DNA of 64,000 bases from a virus. The stretch covers positions 1 to 64,000 of IMG/VR virus record IMGVR_UViG_3300021185_002518, one strand, 5' to 3'. Under the pieces are notes generated by a model. That model saw only the letters and a program-made list of their open reading frames with translations, did not search any database and was not told where the DNA came from. Each line of letters opens with the position of its first letter. Position 1 is the stretch's first letter. Positions 1 to 6,761 of this stretch are shown in pieces. The translations under genes were made by a program, and so were the position numbers.

Positions 1-97
1 TGTCTACAGCTTTTATGTGGTTTTGATTTGCATAAAAATTGTTTTCACTAGTTTTCATACCTGTAACTGTACAGATCTTCATTTTTGGTCTTCCCAT
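1..97 (-). CDS. Partial small protein, Cys-containing N-terminus
   Basis: Only the first 32 codons are inside the window; the gene continues leftwards. The N-terminus begins MGRPKMKICTVTG and reads on open to the edge. It starts 13 nt below the exonuclease stop and is the last visible cistron of the leftward bank. A single Cys followed by a conserved-looking basic segment recalls small phage zinc-ribbon-like proteins, but the rest is missing, so no function is assigned. Confidence 0.5.
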   Translation of the reverse strand, partial: MGRPKMKICTVTGMKTSENNFYANQNHIKAVD

Positions 98-109
98 AAT
101 ATTTGGTTT

Positions 110-874
110 TTAAAGGGTTTTGCTTATGAAATACTGTTTAGGATCAAAGTCCTTGGCCTTGTAAAACAAGTCATAAGCTTCACTTGCTTTACGTACCTTA
201 TCTTCACCTCTTTCGTAAAACTGTGGTGAACAGTCGAACACACCTATTTGATGTGTGCTTTTATCTATAACTATAAACAGAAACTCATACCCGAATAATT
301 TGCTGTATATGTATGCTTGTGAATCATAGTTATATTTAGATGCTGACCATTGAAACTTTTCAATATCAGCTGTTGTTTTTAAGTCAATAATTAACTTTTC
401 TTCATGGTTAACAATATCTGCTTTACCTTTCCATTTGTTACCGAACAACTCTGTAATCATAGGTACTTCATATTCAACTGGATTTCTTAAATCTGTTATA
501 TCCGAGCCTACATTAGAACCTTGTATTAAGTCTCTACATATATCATTTTCCATGACTTTCTGTCTCATTAACTCAATCATATCTACCTCGTGTTCTAGTA
601 AACATAGCTCTCCACCGGCTACATCTTTGTAGGCTTTTGTATTTCTAGTGCTTGCTTTTACTACCTTGTACTTTTTAAGTTTATCAGGTTCTAGTATGCA
701 CGTGTGAAAATATCCTCCTACTAAAAATGCAGGTGATGGCTTGCTTGGTGCGAAAGCATTTAACGGATCTTTTAGTAACTTGCCAACGTGTGAGTTGGAT
801 AAAAACTGGTTACCAAAATCACCGTAATAATCTTCGTCGTTTTTAAGCTTCTTTAGTATTTTTGCTTTGTCCAT
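110..874 (-). CDS. PD-(D/E)XK exonuclease (exonuclease VIII/YqaJ-like)
   Basis: A 254-aa nuclease, probably the 5'-3' dsDNA exonuclease half of a phage recombination pair. The catalytic core is visible as GKAD (residues 150-153), IDLKTT (163-168, giving D164 and K166) and a downstream QAYIY helix (186-190). The early GGYFHTCILEP segment (53-63) matches the G-x-x-x-H-x-x-x-x-EP block of DUF3799/exonuclease VIII-like proteins. It overlaps the ERF gene by 32 nt, so the two are translationally linked. Partner and fold agree. Role in phage recombination or host DNA breakdown is inferred from the family. Confidence 0.85.
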   Translation of the reverse strand: MDKAKILKKLKNDEDYYGDFGNQFLSNSHVGKLLKDPLNAFAPSKPSPAFLVGGYFHTCILEPDKLKKYKVVKASTRNTKAYKDVAGGELCLLEHEVDMIELMRQKVMENDICRDLIQGSNVGSDITDLRNPVEYEVPMITELFGNKWKGKADIVNHEEKLIIDLKTTADIEKFQWSASKYNYDSQAYIYSKLFGYEFLFIVIDKSTHQIGVFDCSPQFYERGEDKVRKASEAYDLFYKAKDFDPKQYFISKTL

Positions 875-1427
875 TTAATTTATTTAGTTCAACTAAGTGT
901 TGAGTATTAATTTTATATTTAGCTTCTATAGCTTTCATATCACCTCCAGCTCCTATATATTCTTTAGCTTTATCAAATTGATCTTTAGTCATCATTGGTT
1001 TAGCTGCTTGCTTAATTTTATCAATAGTTGTTGAAGTTGCTTTCTTGCCTGAATCAGCATCTTCTGTGTCATCAATAAGCAATAGATTACCTAAGGCATA
1101 TTTTTTACCGTAAGTTGATGCTGCGCCAAATTGCTGGGAAGTCTGCATACCTTTTTGGTTAAGGTCTACACCGACTAGGGCTGTGGCGTGTATAGCATTT
1201 GCACCGTCTGATATTGTTGCTGTTGATTGCATTGTTGGAACAGGGTCAGTTGCAACGATCTCTTCATTGATCGTAACTGTAACGCCTTGTTCGATTAAGA
1301 AAGGCTTTATAGCCTCTAAGATGTCTTCTGATTTACGGAAGTAATACTTACCGAACGAATTGTACGAAGACTTTTTCGCTTTTAGCTTAGTCTGTATGAT
1401 AGCTAATTTTTGGTTTAATTCTTTCAT
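843..1427 (-). CDS. erf: ERF-family single-strand annealing protein
   Basis: A 194-aa ERF-like recombinase. The family signature is clear at residues 100-125: a small, aromatic G-A-A-S-T-Y-x-K-K-Y-A-L core followed by an acidic DDTEDAD stretch. ERF proteins bind ssDNA ends and anneal complementary strands. The 32-nt overlap with the downstream exonuclease supports a two-component recombination module. The C-terminal third (130-194) is basic and probably flexible. The 60 nt upstream contains a TATATATATAC tract resembling half of the phage promoter element, but not the full element. Confidence 0.9.
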   Translation of the reverse strand: MKELNQKLAIIQTKLKAKKSSYNSFGKYYFRKSEDILEAIKPFLIEQGVTVTINEEIVATDPVPTMQSTATISDGANAIHATALVGVDLNQKGMQTSQQFGAASTYGKKYALGNLLLIDDTEDADSGKKATSTTIDKIKQAAKPMMTKDQFDKAKEYIGAGGDMKAIEAKYKINTQHLVELNKLNGQSKNTKEA

Positions 1428-1487
1428 TGGTTTATTGGTTTTGTATATATATAATTACACGTTTATTTACGCTTTTAACTCACTAAC

Positions 1488-2267
1488 TTACAGGTAATCA
1501 AGCACTTGTGAGTGGTCTACGTTCTCGATTAGTTTATCTACTGCTTGCTTTTTTAACTGTGAAACTCTCACATAAGAGCTACTGCCTTCGATGCCTATTT
1601 TATCCGCAATTTCAGTAGCTGAATGCTTGTCGCAGTCTAACCCGTAGCTTAGTCTTAACACTTGATATTCTTTATCATTTAGATGACTTTTTAATAAGCT
1701 CATTAAGTACATGTTTAATAAATCTACGTTGTATGGCTCTGACTCGTCAGGTATGTCGTATATCATATCGTCTTCTGTTTTAGCGTCTATACTTAAGAAT
1801 ATAGAGTTGAAGAACATAGCTACAGCTTTTTTGTCTTTGCCAAAGTTTTTACGTATTTCGTTTAGCTTATGTTCTGGTATTCTCATATCACCTCTATTCT
1901 TATCAATACCTCTACGTATTGCACCTCGTATACGTTTTGCAAAAAACGATTTAATAGTTTTCTCAGTATCTTCAGACTCAGCTAGTGTTTGCCTGTCTAG
2001 TTTTTTAACAGCTTTACATAGGCCTAAGTAACCTTCAGATATAAGATCCATTATACTCATAACACCTGATGCTTGTTGTGATGTAGCAAACTTACGCGCT
2101 AGCGCTTCACAAAGTGGCATCCACATTTTTATAATAGTATCATTATCCATTGTTGTATAGTCTACATTACCTTCACTGTCTATAACTATATCTTGTTCTG
2201 TTCTCTTAAGTTCTGATTCAAGATCCTTCTTGTGTCTTATATATCCCTGTATGTTATAATGTTTCAT
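1488..2267 (-). CDS. Phage RNA polymerase sigma-70 family factor
   Basis: A 259-aa sigma factor. Region 2 spans about residues 72-121 (MDLISEGYLGLCKAVKKLD, then FFAKRIRGAIRRG), a region 3-like basic segment follows (127-165, MRIPEHKLNEIRK), and region 4 with its helix-turn-helix spans 193-250 (DKEYQVLRLSYGL, then SATEIADKIGI). Size and domain order fit alternative/group 3-like sigma factors that redirect host RNA polymerase. It starts on the TAATG of the 36-aa gene upstream. The same arm carries seven copies of a bipartite promoter-like element, the obvious candidate target; that link is inference. Confidence 0.9.
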   Translation of the reverse strand: MKHYNIQGYIRHKKDLESELKRTEQDIVIDSEGNVDYTTMDNDTIIKMWMPLCEALARKFATSQQASGVMSIMDLISEGYLGLCKAVKKLDRQTLAESEDTEKTIKSFFAKRIRGAIRRGIDKNRGDMRIPEHKLNEIRKNFGKDKKAVAMFFNSIFLSIDAKTEDDMIYDIPDESEPYNVDLLNMYLMSLLKSHLNDKEYQVLRLSYGLDCDKHSATEIADKIGIEGSSSYVRVSQLKKQAVDKLIENVDHSQVLDYL

Positions 2268-2377
2268 TAGTATGATCTTTTTTTATTTCTTATTTCAGTT
2301 AATTTATCTAGCAACTTACATGCTATCTCTTGGCTGATCTCATCAGCATAGTACATATCATATATTAATCTTCTCAT
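2267..2377 (-). CDS. 36-aa conserved-context small protein
   Basis: This 36-codon reading frame is tightly locked into the operon. Its ATG overlaps the stop of the upstream 207-aa gene as ATGA, and its own TAA overlaps the ATG of the sigma gene as TAATG. The product (MRRLIYDMYYADEISQ...) is predicted helical, acidic in the middle and basic at the end. The double coupling suggests a real protein, possibly a sigma-associated regulator; the function is unknown. Confidence 0.6.
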   Translation of the reverse strand: MRRLIYDMYYADEISQEIACKLLDKLTEIRNKKRSY

Positions 2378-2997
2378 AATTGTTGATTTAGTAATTCTTT
2401 TTCTCGTTTAAGTTCTTCACACATGTTACGCTGTATTGTTCTTGTTGAACAGTCTAATAAGCCTGCAATACTTGCTAGTGTTATTTTTTTACCCCATTCA
2501 TTTATATCTATCATGCATTGATAAATATCATCTTGGTGTATTTGTTTTGATCTACCTATTAACTTACCTACAATTTTTAGTTTGTCTTCCATAGATAAAG
2601 TACAATGCCAGTTAAATATAATTTTCCGCATTTTGTTTTTAGGTGGCTCATCAAGATCCATCATGCTTACCTCGTATATTATTTTTTTTAGTAATTGTGG
2701 AGGAACTGTAAAGGTAATAAAACCTTTTGACTTATCAGCTATATATTCACACAAATTTGTAAAATCATCTGGGTCAAGCTGCGGGTTTAAATACCACAGA
2801 ACTAACATGTGCCATTTTAATGATTTATAAGTTGTGATCTTTGCTCTACTTCTAAAGAGTGAATAATACTCATTTGTACCGTCTTCATAATAATTGTAAT
2901 CCTTAGTTTTCATACTAGGTTTATCATTAATAGGATCTCGTACCCATTGTATTTTACGCCTGTTTAGGTATTCTAGGTTTCGTGGTATATGTGACAT
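2374..2997 (-). CDS. Putative DNA-binding protein with C-terminal HTH
   Basis: 207 aa. The last fifth (residues 171-200) reads as a helix-turn-helix: ITLASIAGLLDCSTRTIQRN, followed by a Glu/Lys-rich helix. The N-terminal part is rich in basic and aromatic residues (NRRKIQWVRDP near 12-22) and the middle is helical. It lies immediately upstream of the sigma gene and probably shares its transcript. It could be a transcription regulator or a replication initiator; the sequence does not decide between these. Confidence 0.6.
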   Translation of the reverse strand: MSHIPRNLEYLNRRKIQWVRDPINDKPSMKTKDYNYYEDGTNEYYSLFRSRAKITTYKSLKWHMLVLWYLNPQLDPDDFTNLCEYIADKSKGFITFTVPPQLLKKIIYEVSMMDLDEPPKNKMRKIIFNWHCTLSMEDKLKIVGKLIGRSKQIHQDDIYQCMIDINEWGKKITLASIAGLLDCSTRTIQRNMCEELKREKELLNQQL

Positions 2998-3007
2998 AAG
3001 CCTGTTA

Positions 3008-3127
3008 CTATTTACTATTAGGGGCTATTGTCAGCCCCAGGGTTGCTATAATTATTCTTTTATCTTTATTGCCGTTGAATTTAATCTTATTAAATTCTTT
3101 AATACGTTTCTTTAGGTCTTTGTTCAT
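3008..3127 (-). CDS. 39-aa small basic protein
   Basis: The frame is open further upstream, but that part runs inside the upstream gene; the ATG at 3127 (MNKDLKKRIKEFNK) is the sensible start, with a 29-nt overlap. The product is very basic at its N-terminus with a hydrophobic C-terminal stretch (IIIATLGLTIAP). It could be a small membrane-active or nucleic-acid-binding peptide. Coding status is uncertain; it fills the only space between two solid genes. Confidence 0.4.
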   Translation of the reverse strand: MNKDLKKRIKEFNKIKFNGNKDKRIIIATLGLTIAPNSK

Positions 3128-3596
3128 ATAATCTTTCGGTTTTAAGGTTTGCAATTTGTTTTTTGTCGCCAATGTAATAATTCCAGTAAGCCTGTACACT
3201 ACATTTATCTTTGTATTCTTCAGGCATACACTGAGGAGGTTGCTCAAACGCTCCTTCAGGTATATTATGTGGGTATAAGCTTAGTTTAGATTTGCATTTA
3301 ATTATTGATAAATGCTCTTTACTATATCTATCTGTATACTCTTGACCCAAGCCAATCATATGGTTGTATAACCATCTATAATGGTTTTTGTTCTGCCTAA
3401 CCCATATAGTTGACGGGTGATTATAATGAGCCTTTTTGTATGGTATGTAGTCCGCGTTGATCTCATGCTTCTCAGCATAATGATGGTGAGCTGTACATAA
3501 CATTTGAGCTGACTCAAGTATCATCTTTACCACATGTTTATTATATTGTAATTCAGCTGCTTTGTAAGGGCATGTATCTAAAAAAAATATATTCAT
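3099..3596 (-). CDS. Conserved phage protein, DKHVVKMILESAQ-type
   Basis: 165 aa. The N-terminus (MNIFFLDTCPYKAAELQ) followed by NKHVVKMILESAQMLCTAHHH (about residues 19-39) belongs to a family common in marine phages. Conserved polar clusters H-x-x-x-K and NHYRWLYNH (70-78) suggest an enzyme or nucleic-acid-binding protein. A distant resemblance of the C-terminal PPQCMPEEYK...YWNYY block to T4 endonuclease V-type pyrimidine dimer glycosylases was considered but is weak. It starts on a TAATG overlap with the 33-aa gene upstream. Confidence 0.7.
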   Translation of the reverse strand: MNIFFLDTCPYKAAELQYNKHVVKMILESAQMLCTAHHHYAEKHEINADYIPYKKAHYNHPSTIWVRQNKNHYRWLYNHMIGLGQEYTDRYSKEHLSIIKCKSKLSLYPHNIPEGAFEQPPQCMPEEYKDKCSVQAYWNYYIGDKKQIANLKTERLYEQRPKETY

Positions 3597-3697
3597 TACT
3601 GGTCTTTTGCTAACTTAGTTAATACTTTCACTAGTTTTTCTAGTGCCTTTGTTAAGGAGCTAATGTCCTTGTATAATTGTTGTTCGTTTCTATTCAT
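3596..3697 (-). CDS. 33-aa coiled-coil-like small protein
   Basis: Thirty-three residues (MNRNEQQLYKDISSLTKALE...), a single amphipathic helix with Leu/Ile heptads. It overlaps the gene upstream by 8 nt and its TAA overlaps the next ATG as TAATG, the same coupling seen across this operon. Function unknown. Confidence 0.55.
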   Translation of the reverse strand: MNRNEQQLYKDISSLTKALEKLVKVLTKLAKDQ

Positions 3698-3899
3698 TTT
3701 CTAATATTTTTCCAAAGACAATCAACTCTATATCACATTTAGTGTAGCAGTCTTTGTCTGTGTAGTTTAATGCGCGGCTGTGTATAGCAAAATGCTCTGG
3801 TGGATCAGCTGTGATTTGGTTATAACAGCCTATTGTCACGCCAAATATAAATGCAAACCACGTGATTGCTAGTATTAATAATCTATGTACGTTATTCAT
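3690..3899 (-). CDS. 69-aa single-pass membrane protein
   Basis: The open frame extends into the ligase gene, but the ATG at 3899 gives a product beginning MNNVHRLLILAITWFAFIFG, a clear membrane helix (residues 5-24), and only an 8-nt overlap with the ligase stop. The remaining 45 residues are polar with four cysteines (C27, then three in DKDCYTKCD and upstream context), so the soluble tail may bind metal or form disulfides. Role unknown; it could be an inner-membrane or exclusion protein. Confidence 0.55.
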   Translation of the reverse strand: MNNVHRLLILAITWFAFIFGVTIGCYNQITADPPEHFAIHSRALNYTDKDCYTKCDIELIVFGKILENE

Positions 3900-4752
3900 A
3901 GTTACGTAGGCATTTAAATAGCGGGTGCCTGTAACTACCTGCTTTAGTACGTTCGAAGAAAGTAAAGGTAGCACGTTGGCCAATATAGTCACCTATATTA
4001 TCGAGCATATTTTTAAGATCCTTGTAGGTATAGCCTTTACCGGGTGGACAACCGAACTCATTACCTTCGTCATCTTGCATTATGAACTTGCCAAGCGTGC
4101 CAGTCCTTTTACCTTTACCATCTAAGTAGCCTATGATAGTAGCTTCGGTGTCACTGAAGTCTTTGAATTTACGTAAGCTATGCGAACGTTTGCTTTGATA
4201 GAAGTCATTTAGACGTAATATAGAGCCTTCGTAGCCATTATCTAGATTTTGTTGGTGTATAACTTTAGCTAGAGATTCAGTGGCAACAGCTTGAGTTTTA
4301 ACGAGGCACACAAAAAGAGTTTGTGGTACGTTATTAAGAATAAAACTATTACGATCTTCGAACTTCATTGTTGGATTAACTATATCGTAACAATGAAATT
4401 GTGTTAGTTTTTCAGCTTCTAGACGATCCTCGTCTGTTGGTTTTTGTTTTCTGACTAATGATATAATCTTTTCGAAATCGTCCTTTAGACTGTGATTATA
4501 CAGTTCGCCGTCAAGTATAACATTAGGGTGCTTTTCGAAAAACGGGTGTAGTTCTTCTAGTATATGTTGTATGTTAAGCCACTGTTTACCTGTACGTGAA
4601 TAAGCTCTGACAACCCACGCGTAATTGCCGTAACTTTCTCGCTGTATAAGACAACGCACACCGTCAAGCTTTGGTTGTATAGATACTTTTTTACTGTAGT
4701 CAATTGGTTTGTCGCTAACAGGATATGCTAGCATTGGTTTTTGTTTCATCAT
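3892..4752 (-). CDS. ATP-dependent DNA ligase
   Basis: 286 aa, a minimal nucleotidyltransferase plus OB-fold ligase. Motif I is QPKLDGVR with adenylated lysine K28; motif III is ILDGELY (E83); motif IV is EGSILR (175-180); motif V is KFKDF (195-199). The C-terminal 80 residues would form the OB domain. It joins nicks with ATP, probably during phage replication or recombination. It abuts the 93-aa gene upstream with no spacer and belongs to the same leftward operon as the sigma and ERF genes. Confidence 0.92.
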   Translation of the reverse strand: MMKQKPMLAYPVSDKPIDYSKKVSIQPKLDGVRCLIQRESYGNYAWVVRAYSRTGKQWLNIQHILEELHPFFEKHPNVILDGELYNHSLKDDFEKIISLVRKQKPTDEDRLEAEKLTQFHCYDIVNPTMKFEDRNSFILNNVPQTLFVCLVKTQAVATESLAKVIHQQNLDNGYEGSILRLNDFYQSKRSHSLRKFKDFSDTEATIIGYLDGKGKRTGTLGKFIMQDDEGNEFGCPPGKGYTYKDLKNMLDNIGDYIGQRATFTFFERTKAGSYRHPLFKCLRNYE

Positions 4753-5034
4753 CTATTTTTTGTATTTTTTTATTATTCTTTTCGTCTCGTCAATTCTGTT
4801 TTTTATAATAGCACATTTTTCGTACTCTTCGTCTTGCTTGCATATATCCATTAGTGTCATTAGCTTAGCTAATTCACCATATGCAGCAGCCTCTTCGTCT
4901 ATTTCTAGATCTTTGTACACTTTCCACGCGGCAGAAGATTCATTTGCATCAGCAAACCACTCTTCTAAAGACTTTAGCTTTATCATTTTGTCTACTATTT
5001 TTATAGCTAACGTTTCTAGTTGTTCGTTATTCAT
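4753..5034 (-). CDS. 93-aa acidic helical protein, unknown
   Basis: Two starts are possible: 5055 (MTKDNIYMNNEQ) and 5034 (MNNEQLETLAIK). The longer start lies inside the promoter-like element at 5035-5071, so 5034 is preferred; it would then need a transcript from further upstream or a leaderless message. The protein is helical and acidic with several Leu heptads and a basic C-terminal KKYKK. No family recognised. It is the first gene before the ligase and is spaced from it by nothing. Confidence 0.6.
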   Translation of the reverse strand: MNNEQLETLAIKIVDKMIKLKSLEEWFADANESSAAWKVYKDLEIDEEAAAYGELAKLMTLMDICKQDEEYEKCAIIKNRIDETKRIIKKYKK

Positions 5035-5071
5035 ATATATATTATCCTTCGTCATTCGTATTTAGTTTGTA
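5035..5071 (-). promoter_or_regulatory. Bipartite promoter-like element, copy A
   Basis: On the minus strand: TACAAACTAAATAC (5071-5058), a 10-nt spacer, then GGATAATATATATA (5047-5035). It lies within the last codons of the 131-aa gene and directly ahead of the 93-aa/ligase/sigma/ERF operon. It matches six other copies in both blocks and in spacer length. Confidence 0.65.
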
Positions 5072-5437
5072 TTTATCTATTAACTTATCAGGTTTACCTA
5101 CAAATATACACTTAAAGCACTGTACTTCTTCATAATCTAAGTGCCAAGTCATTGGACTGTAGTCACTTCTTTCGAATATACTAATCCACGTGTCTTTACC
5201 TTCTGCTTGCCATACATAATATATGTACTCAAGGTCAGTGTGTCTAGACTCTAACGGTTCCAGCTCCCAACCTTCAAGTTTCCTAGGGTAAATTAATGAC
5301 TCAGCTATTTCTACGCCTCTGTGTGACGGATAACCATCCCAGTGTGCGTAAAACTTAGCGTTTACTTTTTCAGGTAATTCACTAAATGATATACCTTCTT
5401 CGCGTGTAGCGAACCTAATTGATGCTCTCGTAGCCAT
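5042..5437 (-). CDS. 131-aa protein of unknown function, HWDGYP-type
   Basis: 131 aa. The segment MATRASIRF...KFYAHWDGYPSHRG (about residues 28-41) matches a widespread phage/bacterial family that starts M-x-T-R-A and has an aromatic HWDGY core; its biochemical role is not known to me. The last residues, YKLNTNDEG, are encoded by promoter-like element A, so this gene's tail and the next promoter share DNA. It starts on a TAATG overlap with the following cistron's stop. Confidence 0.7.
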   Translation of the reverse strand: MATRASIRFATREEGISFSELPEKVNAKFYAHWDGYPSHRGVEIAESLIYPRKLEGWELEPLESRHTDLEYIYYVWQAEGKDTWISIFERSDYSPMTWHLDYEEVQCFKCIFVGKPDKLIDKYKLNTNDEG

Positions 5438-5652
5438 TATCTATATTTTTTAGAGTTTGCTAGCGCTTTACTAGTAGTAAATATATCTATTTTACTTTGC
5501 ACCTCATCAATCATTTGTTCCCAGTACTGTTGAGTAATTATGGGCCTTTTGTCCTCTATTTTGTACGCTACGTGCGTCTTGATTAGCTCTCTTTTGAAAG
5601 CATCTATCATTTCGTCTAAGACTATTCTGTCTTGAATATTGAATTTTCTCAT
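5437..5652 (-). CDS. 71-aa helical protein, unknown
   Basis: MRKFNIQDRIVLDEMIDAFK onwards: a charged helical protein with a basic C-terminus (ANSKKYR). The stop overlaps the next ATG (TAATG at 5435-5439). No recognisable family; part of the small-gene bank. Confidence 0.6.
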   Translation of the reverse strand: MRKFNIQDRIVLDEMIDAFKRELIKTHVAYKIEDKRPIITQQYWEQMIDEVQSKIDIFTTSKALANSKKYR

Positions 5653-5659
5653 ATTTAAT

Positions 5660-5923
5660 TTAATCTAATAGAACCATATAGGCTCTGGAGTTATTACTTC
5701 TAAACCAGTCAAGACCTTTTTGAAAGTCTTTAACCATGTTAGGTGTTGTCATTTTTGGTGTCATTTCCATGACCATTTGGCTGCCGACAATAAAGTCGTA
5801 CATTGAAAGCTCTACGTTATTTAGCTCACATACCTCTCCGCTGAAAGGGTTTTTTACTGTGTCGCCGTGTGTATAGCATTGGCCTTTGAACCATGTTGGT
5901 AGTTTAGTATTCTGTTTCTTCAT
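5660..5923 (-). CDS. 87-aa protein, unknown
   Basis: MKKQNTKLPTWFKGQCYTHG start, with a GDTVKNPFSGE turn (19-29) resembling a small beta-barrel or SH3-like segment, then a helical C-terminal half (MTPNMVKDFQKGLDWFRS). It overlaps the upstream gene by 20 nt. Family not recognised. Confidence 0.6.
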   Translation of the reverse strand: MKKQNTKLPTWFKGQCYTHGDTVKNPFSGEVCELNNVELSMYDFIVGSQMVMEMTPKMTTPNMVKDFQKGLDWFRSNNSRAYMVLLD

Positions 5924-6173
5924 AATAGTAATGTTGTATTGTATTAATTAAGTGTCTGCCTGTTGCAGTTTGAAAACTATAGCTGTGAGTATGCATGCCA
6001 GGTATTGGATCATTAAAGCATAGTAGCTTTAACATGTCAAGAGCACTGTTATGTTGAAATTCAATAGCAGTTTGATTACAAGCGTTAGCTAGTTTGTCAG
6101 GGTCGTGTCTTAATTCTTGGTTGCTACGATCTTTCATATAGCTTATTAGTTTTTTAGTTGTTAGTGATTTCAT
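5904..6173 (-). CDS. 89-aa protein, unknown
   Basis: The frame is open from 6200, but ATG 6173 follows the upstream stop as TAATATG, the junction used repeatedly in this arm; ATG 6182 is also possible. The product (MKSLTTKKLISYMKDRSNQ...) has a basic helical N-terminus and a His/Tyr-rich tail (HTHSYSF, HYYYEETEY). No family recognised. Confidence 0.55.
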   Translation of the reverse strand: MKSLTTKKLISYMKDRSNQELRHDPDKLANACNQTAIEFQHNSALDMLKLLCFNDPIPGMHTHSYSFQTATGRHLINTIQHYYYEETEY

Positions 6174-6174
6174 A

Positions 6175-6540
6175 TTATTCATTTGTTGTTTCGTCTTCAT
6201 CAGCTTCTTTAAACAGGTTACATACTCTGTCTACTATTGTTTCGTGTAAATCGCTAGTGTCAAAGCTTATATTACTTAATGAAACTCTACCTTCATAATC
6301 TAGGTCATACTCAAGATCTTGATAGTTGTCTGTGTCAGTCCAGTCAAAGTTATTTAACACTTTTTCAACAGCATTATATATCTGATCCATTACTATAGGA
6401 GATAATTCTGGTTTGTTATAGTCTTCTAGTTCTTGTTGAGTTGCCTTTAACGTAGTTTCATAAGTAGCAGCAAAGTCTTTGTGCTCTGTGATCGCTTTTT
6501 CTAGACCTTCGATCTTGGTCTTTAAATCCATTTCATTCAT
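6175..6540 (-). CDS. 121-aa acidic coiled-coil protein, unknown
   Basis: Residues 5-40 form a heptad helix (LKTKIEGLEKAITEHKD...). The rest is strongly acidic (DWTDTDNYQDLEYDLDYEG) and it ends DEDETTNE. Acidic small phage proteins of this kind often mimic DNA or bind host enzymes, but nothing specific is seen. It is the first gene downstream of promoter-like element B, 19 nt away, with no Shine-Dalgarno sequence, and heads a set of at least five overlapping cistrons. Confidence 0.65.
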   Translation of the reverse strand: MNEMDLKTKIEGLEKAITEHKDFAATYETTLKATQQELEDYNKPELSPIVMDQIYNAVEKVLNNFDWTDTDNYQDLEYDLDYEGRVSLSNISFDTSDLHETIVDRVCNLFKEADEDETTNE

Positions 6541-6558
6541 ATTATTTAATTTTATTTG

Positions 6559-6594
6559 TATATATTATCCGACTCGTGTCGTATTTAGTTTGTA
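6559..6594 (-). promoter_or_regulatory. Bipartite promoter-like element, copy B
   Basis: Minus strand: TACAAACTAAATAC (6594-6581), 10 nt, GGATAATATATAC (6570-6559). It directly follows the U-tract ending the structured RNA at 6594-6761 and precedes the gene starting at 6540, so terminator and promoter are back to back. Confidence 0.7.
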
Positions 6595-6761
6595 AAAAGA
6601 GAGGGAGGGCAGGTGTGGTTCTTCTCCGAGTTTCGGTTGAGATACTGTCGTCTCAGCCGTAATGTTACCTTTCGAGCAACCTGTGACTGTACTTAGATAC
6701 TGTCTACTACCGAGTTTCGGAACTCGCTTTATCCTGCCGTTAAACCACCCAAGCCTCTCTT
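6594..6761 (-). ncRNA. Stem-closed structured RNA with terminal U-tract
   Basis: Read on the minus strand. AAGAGAGG (6761-6754) pairs perfectly with CCTCTCTT (6604-6597) and runs into five U. A second nested helix joins GGGTGGTT to AACCACACC with one bulge. Inside are hairpins CGAGTT-CCGA-AACTCG, GTTGC-TCGAAAG-GTAAC and GGCTGAGA-8 nt-TCTCAACC. CCGAAACTCGG and GACAGTATCT each occur twice. GGCAGG near the 5' side could pair with CCTGCC near the 3' side as a pseudoknot. No known family was matched. It may be a separate RNA or the 3' domain of the longer region. Confidence 0.55.

Noticed and set aside
1440-1475. Promoter-like element before the ERF gene
   Set aside because: A TATATATATAC half is present but the TACAAACTAAATAC block is absent; a weak or different promoter remains possible.
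3008-3247. 79-aa version of the small gene
   Set aside because: The extra 40 residues are entirely inside the upstream conserved gene; the start at 3127 is more economical.
3099-3596. T4 endonuclease V-type pyrimidine-dimer glycosylase
   Set aside because: Resemblance is limited to a C-terminal tyrosine-rich block and lacks the N-terminal catalytic Thr context; left as unknown.
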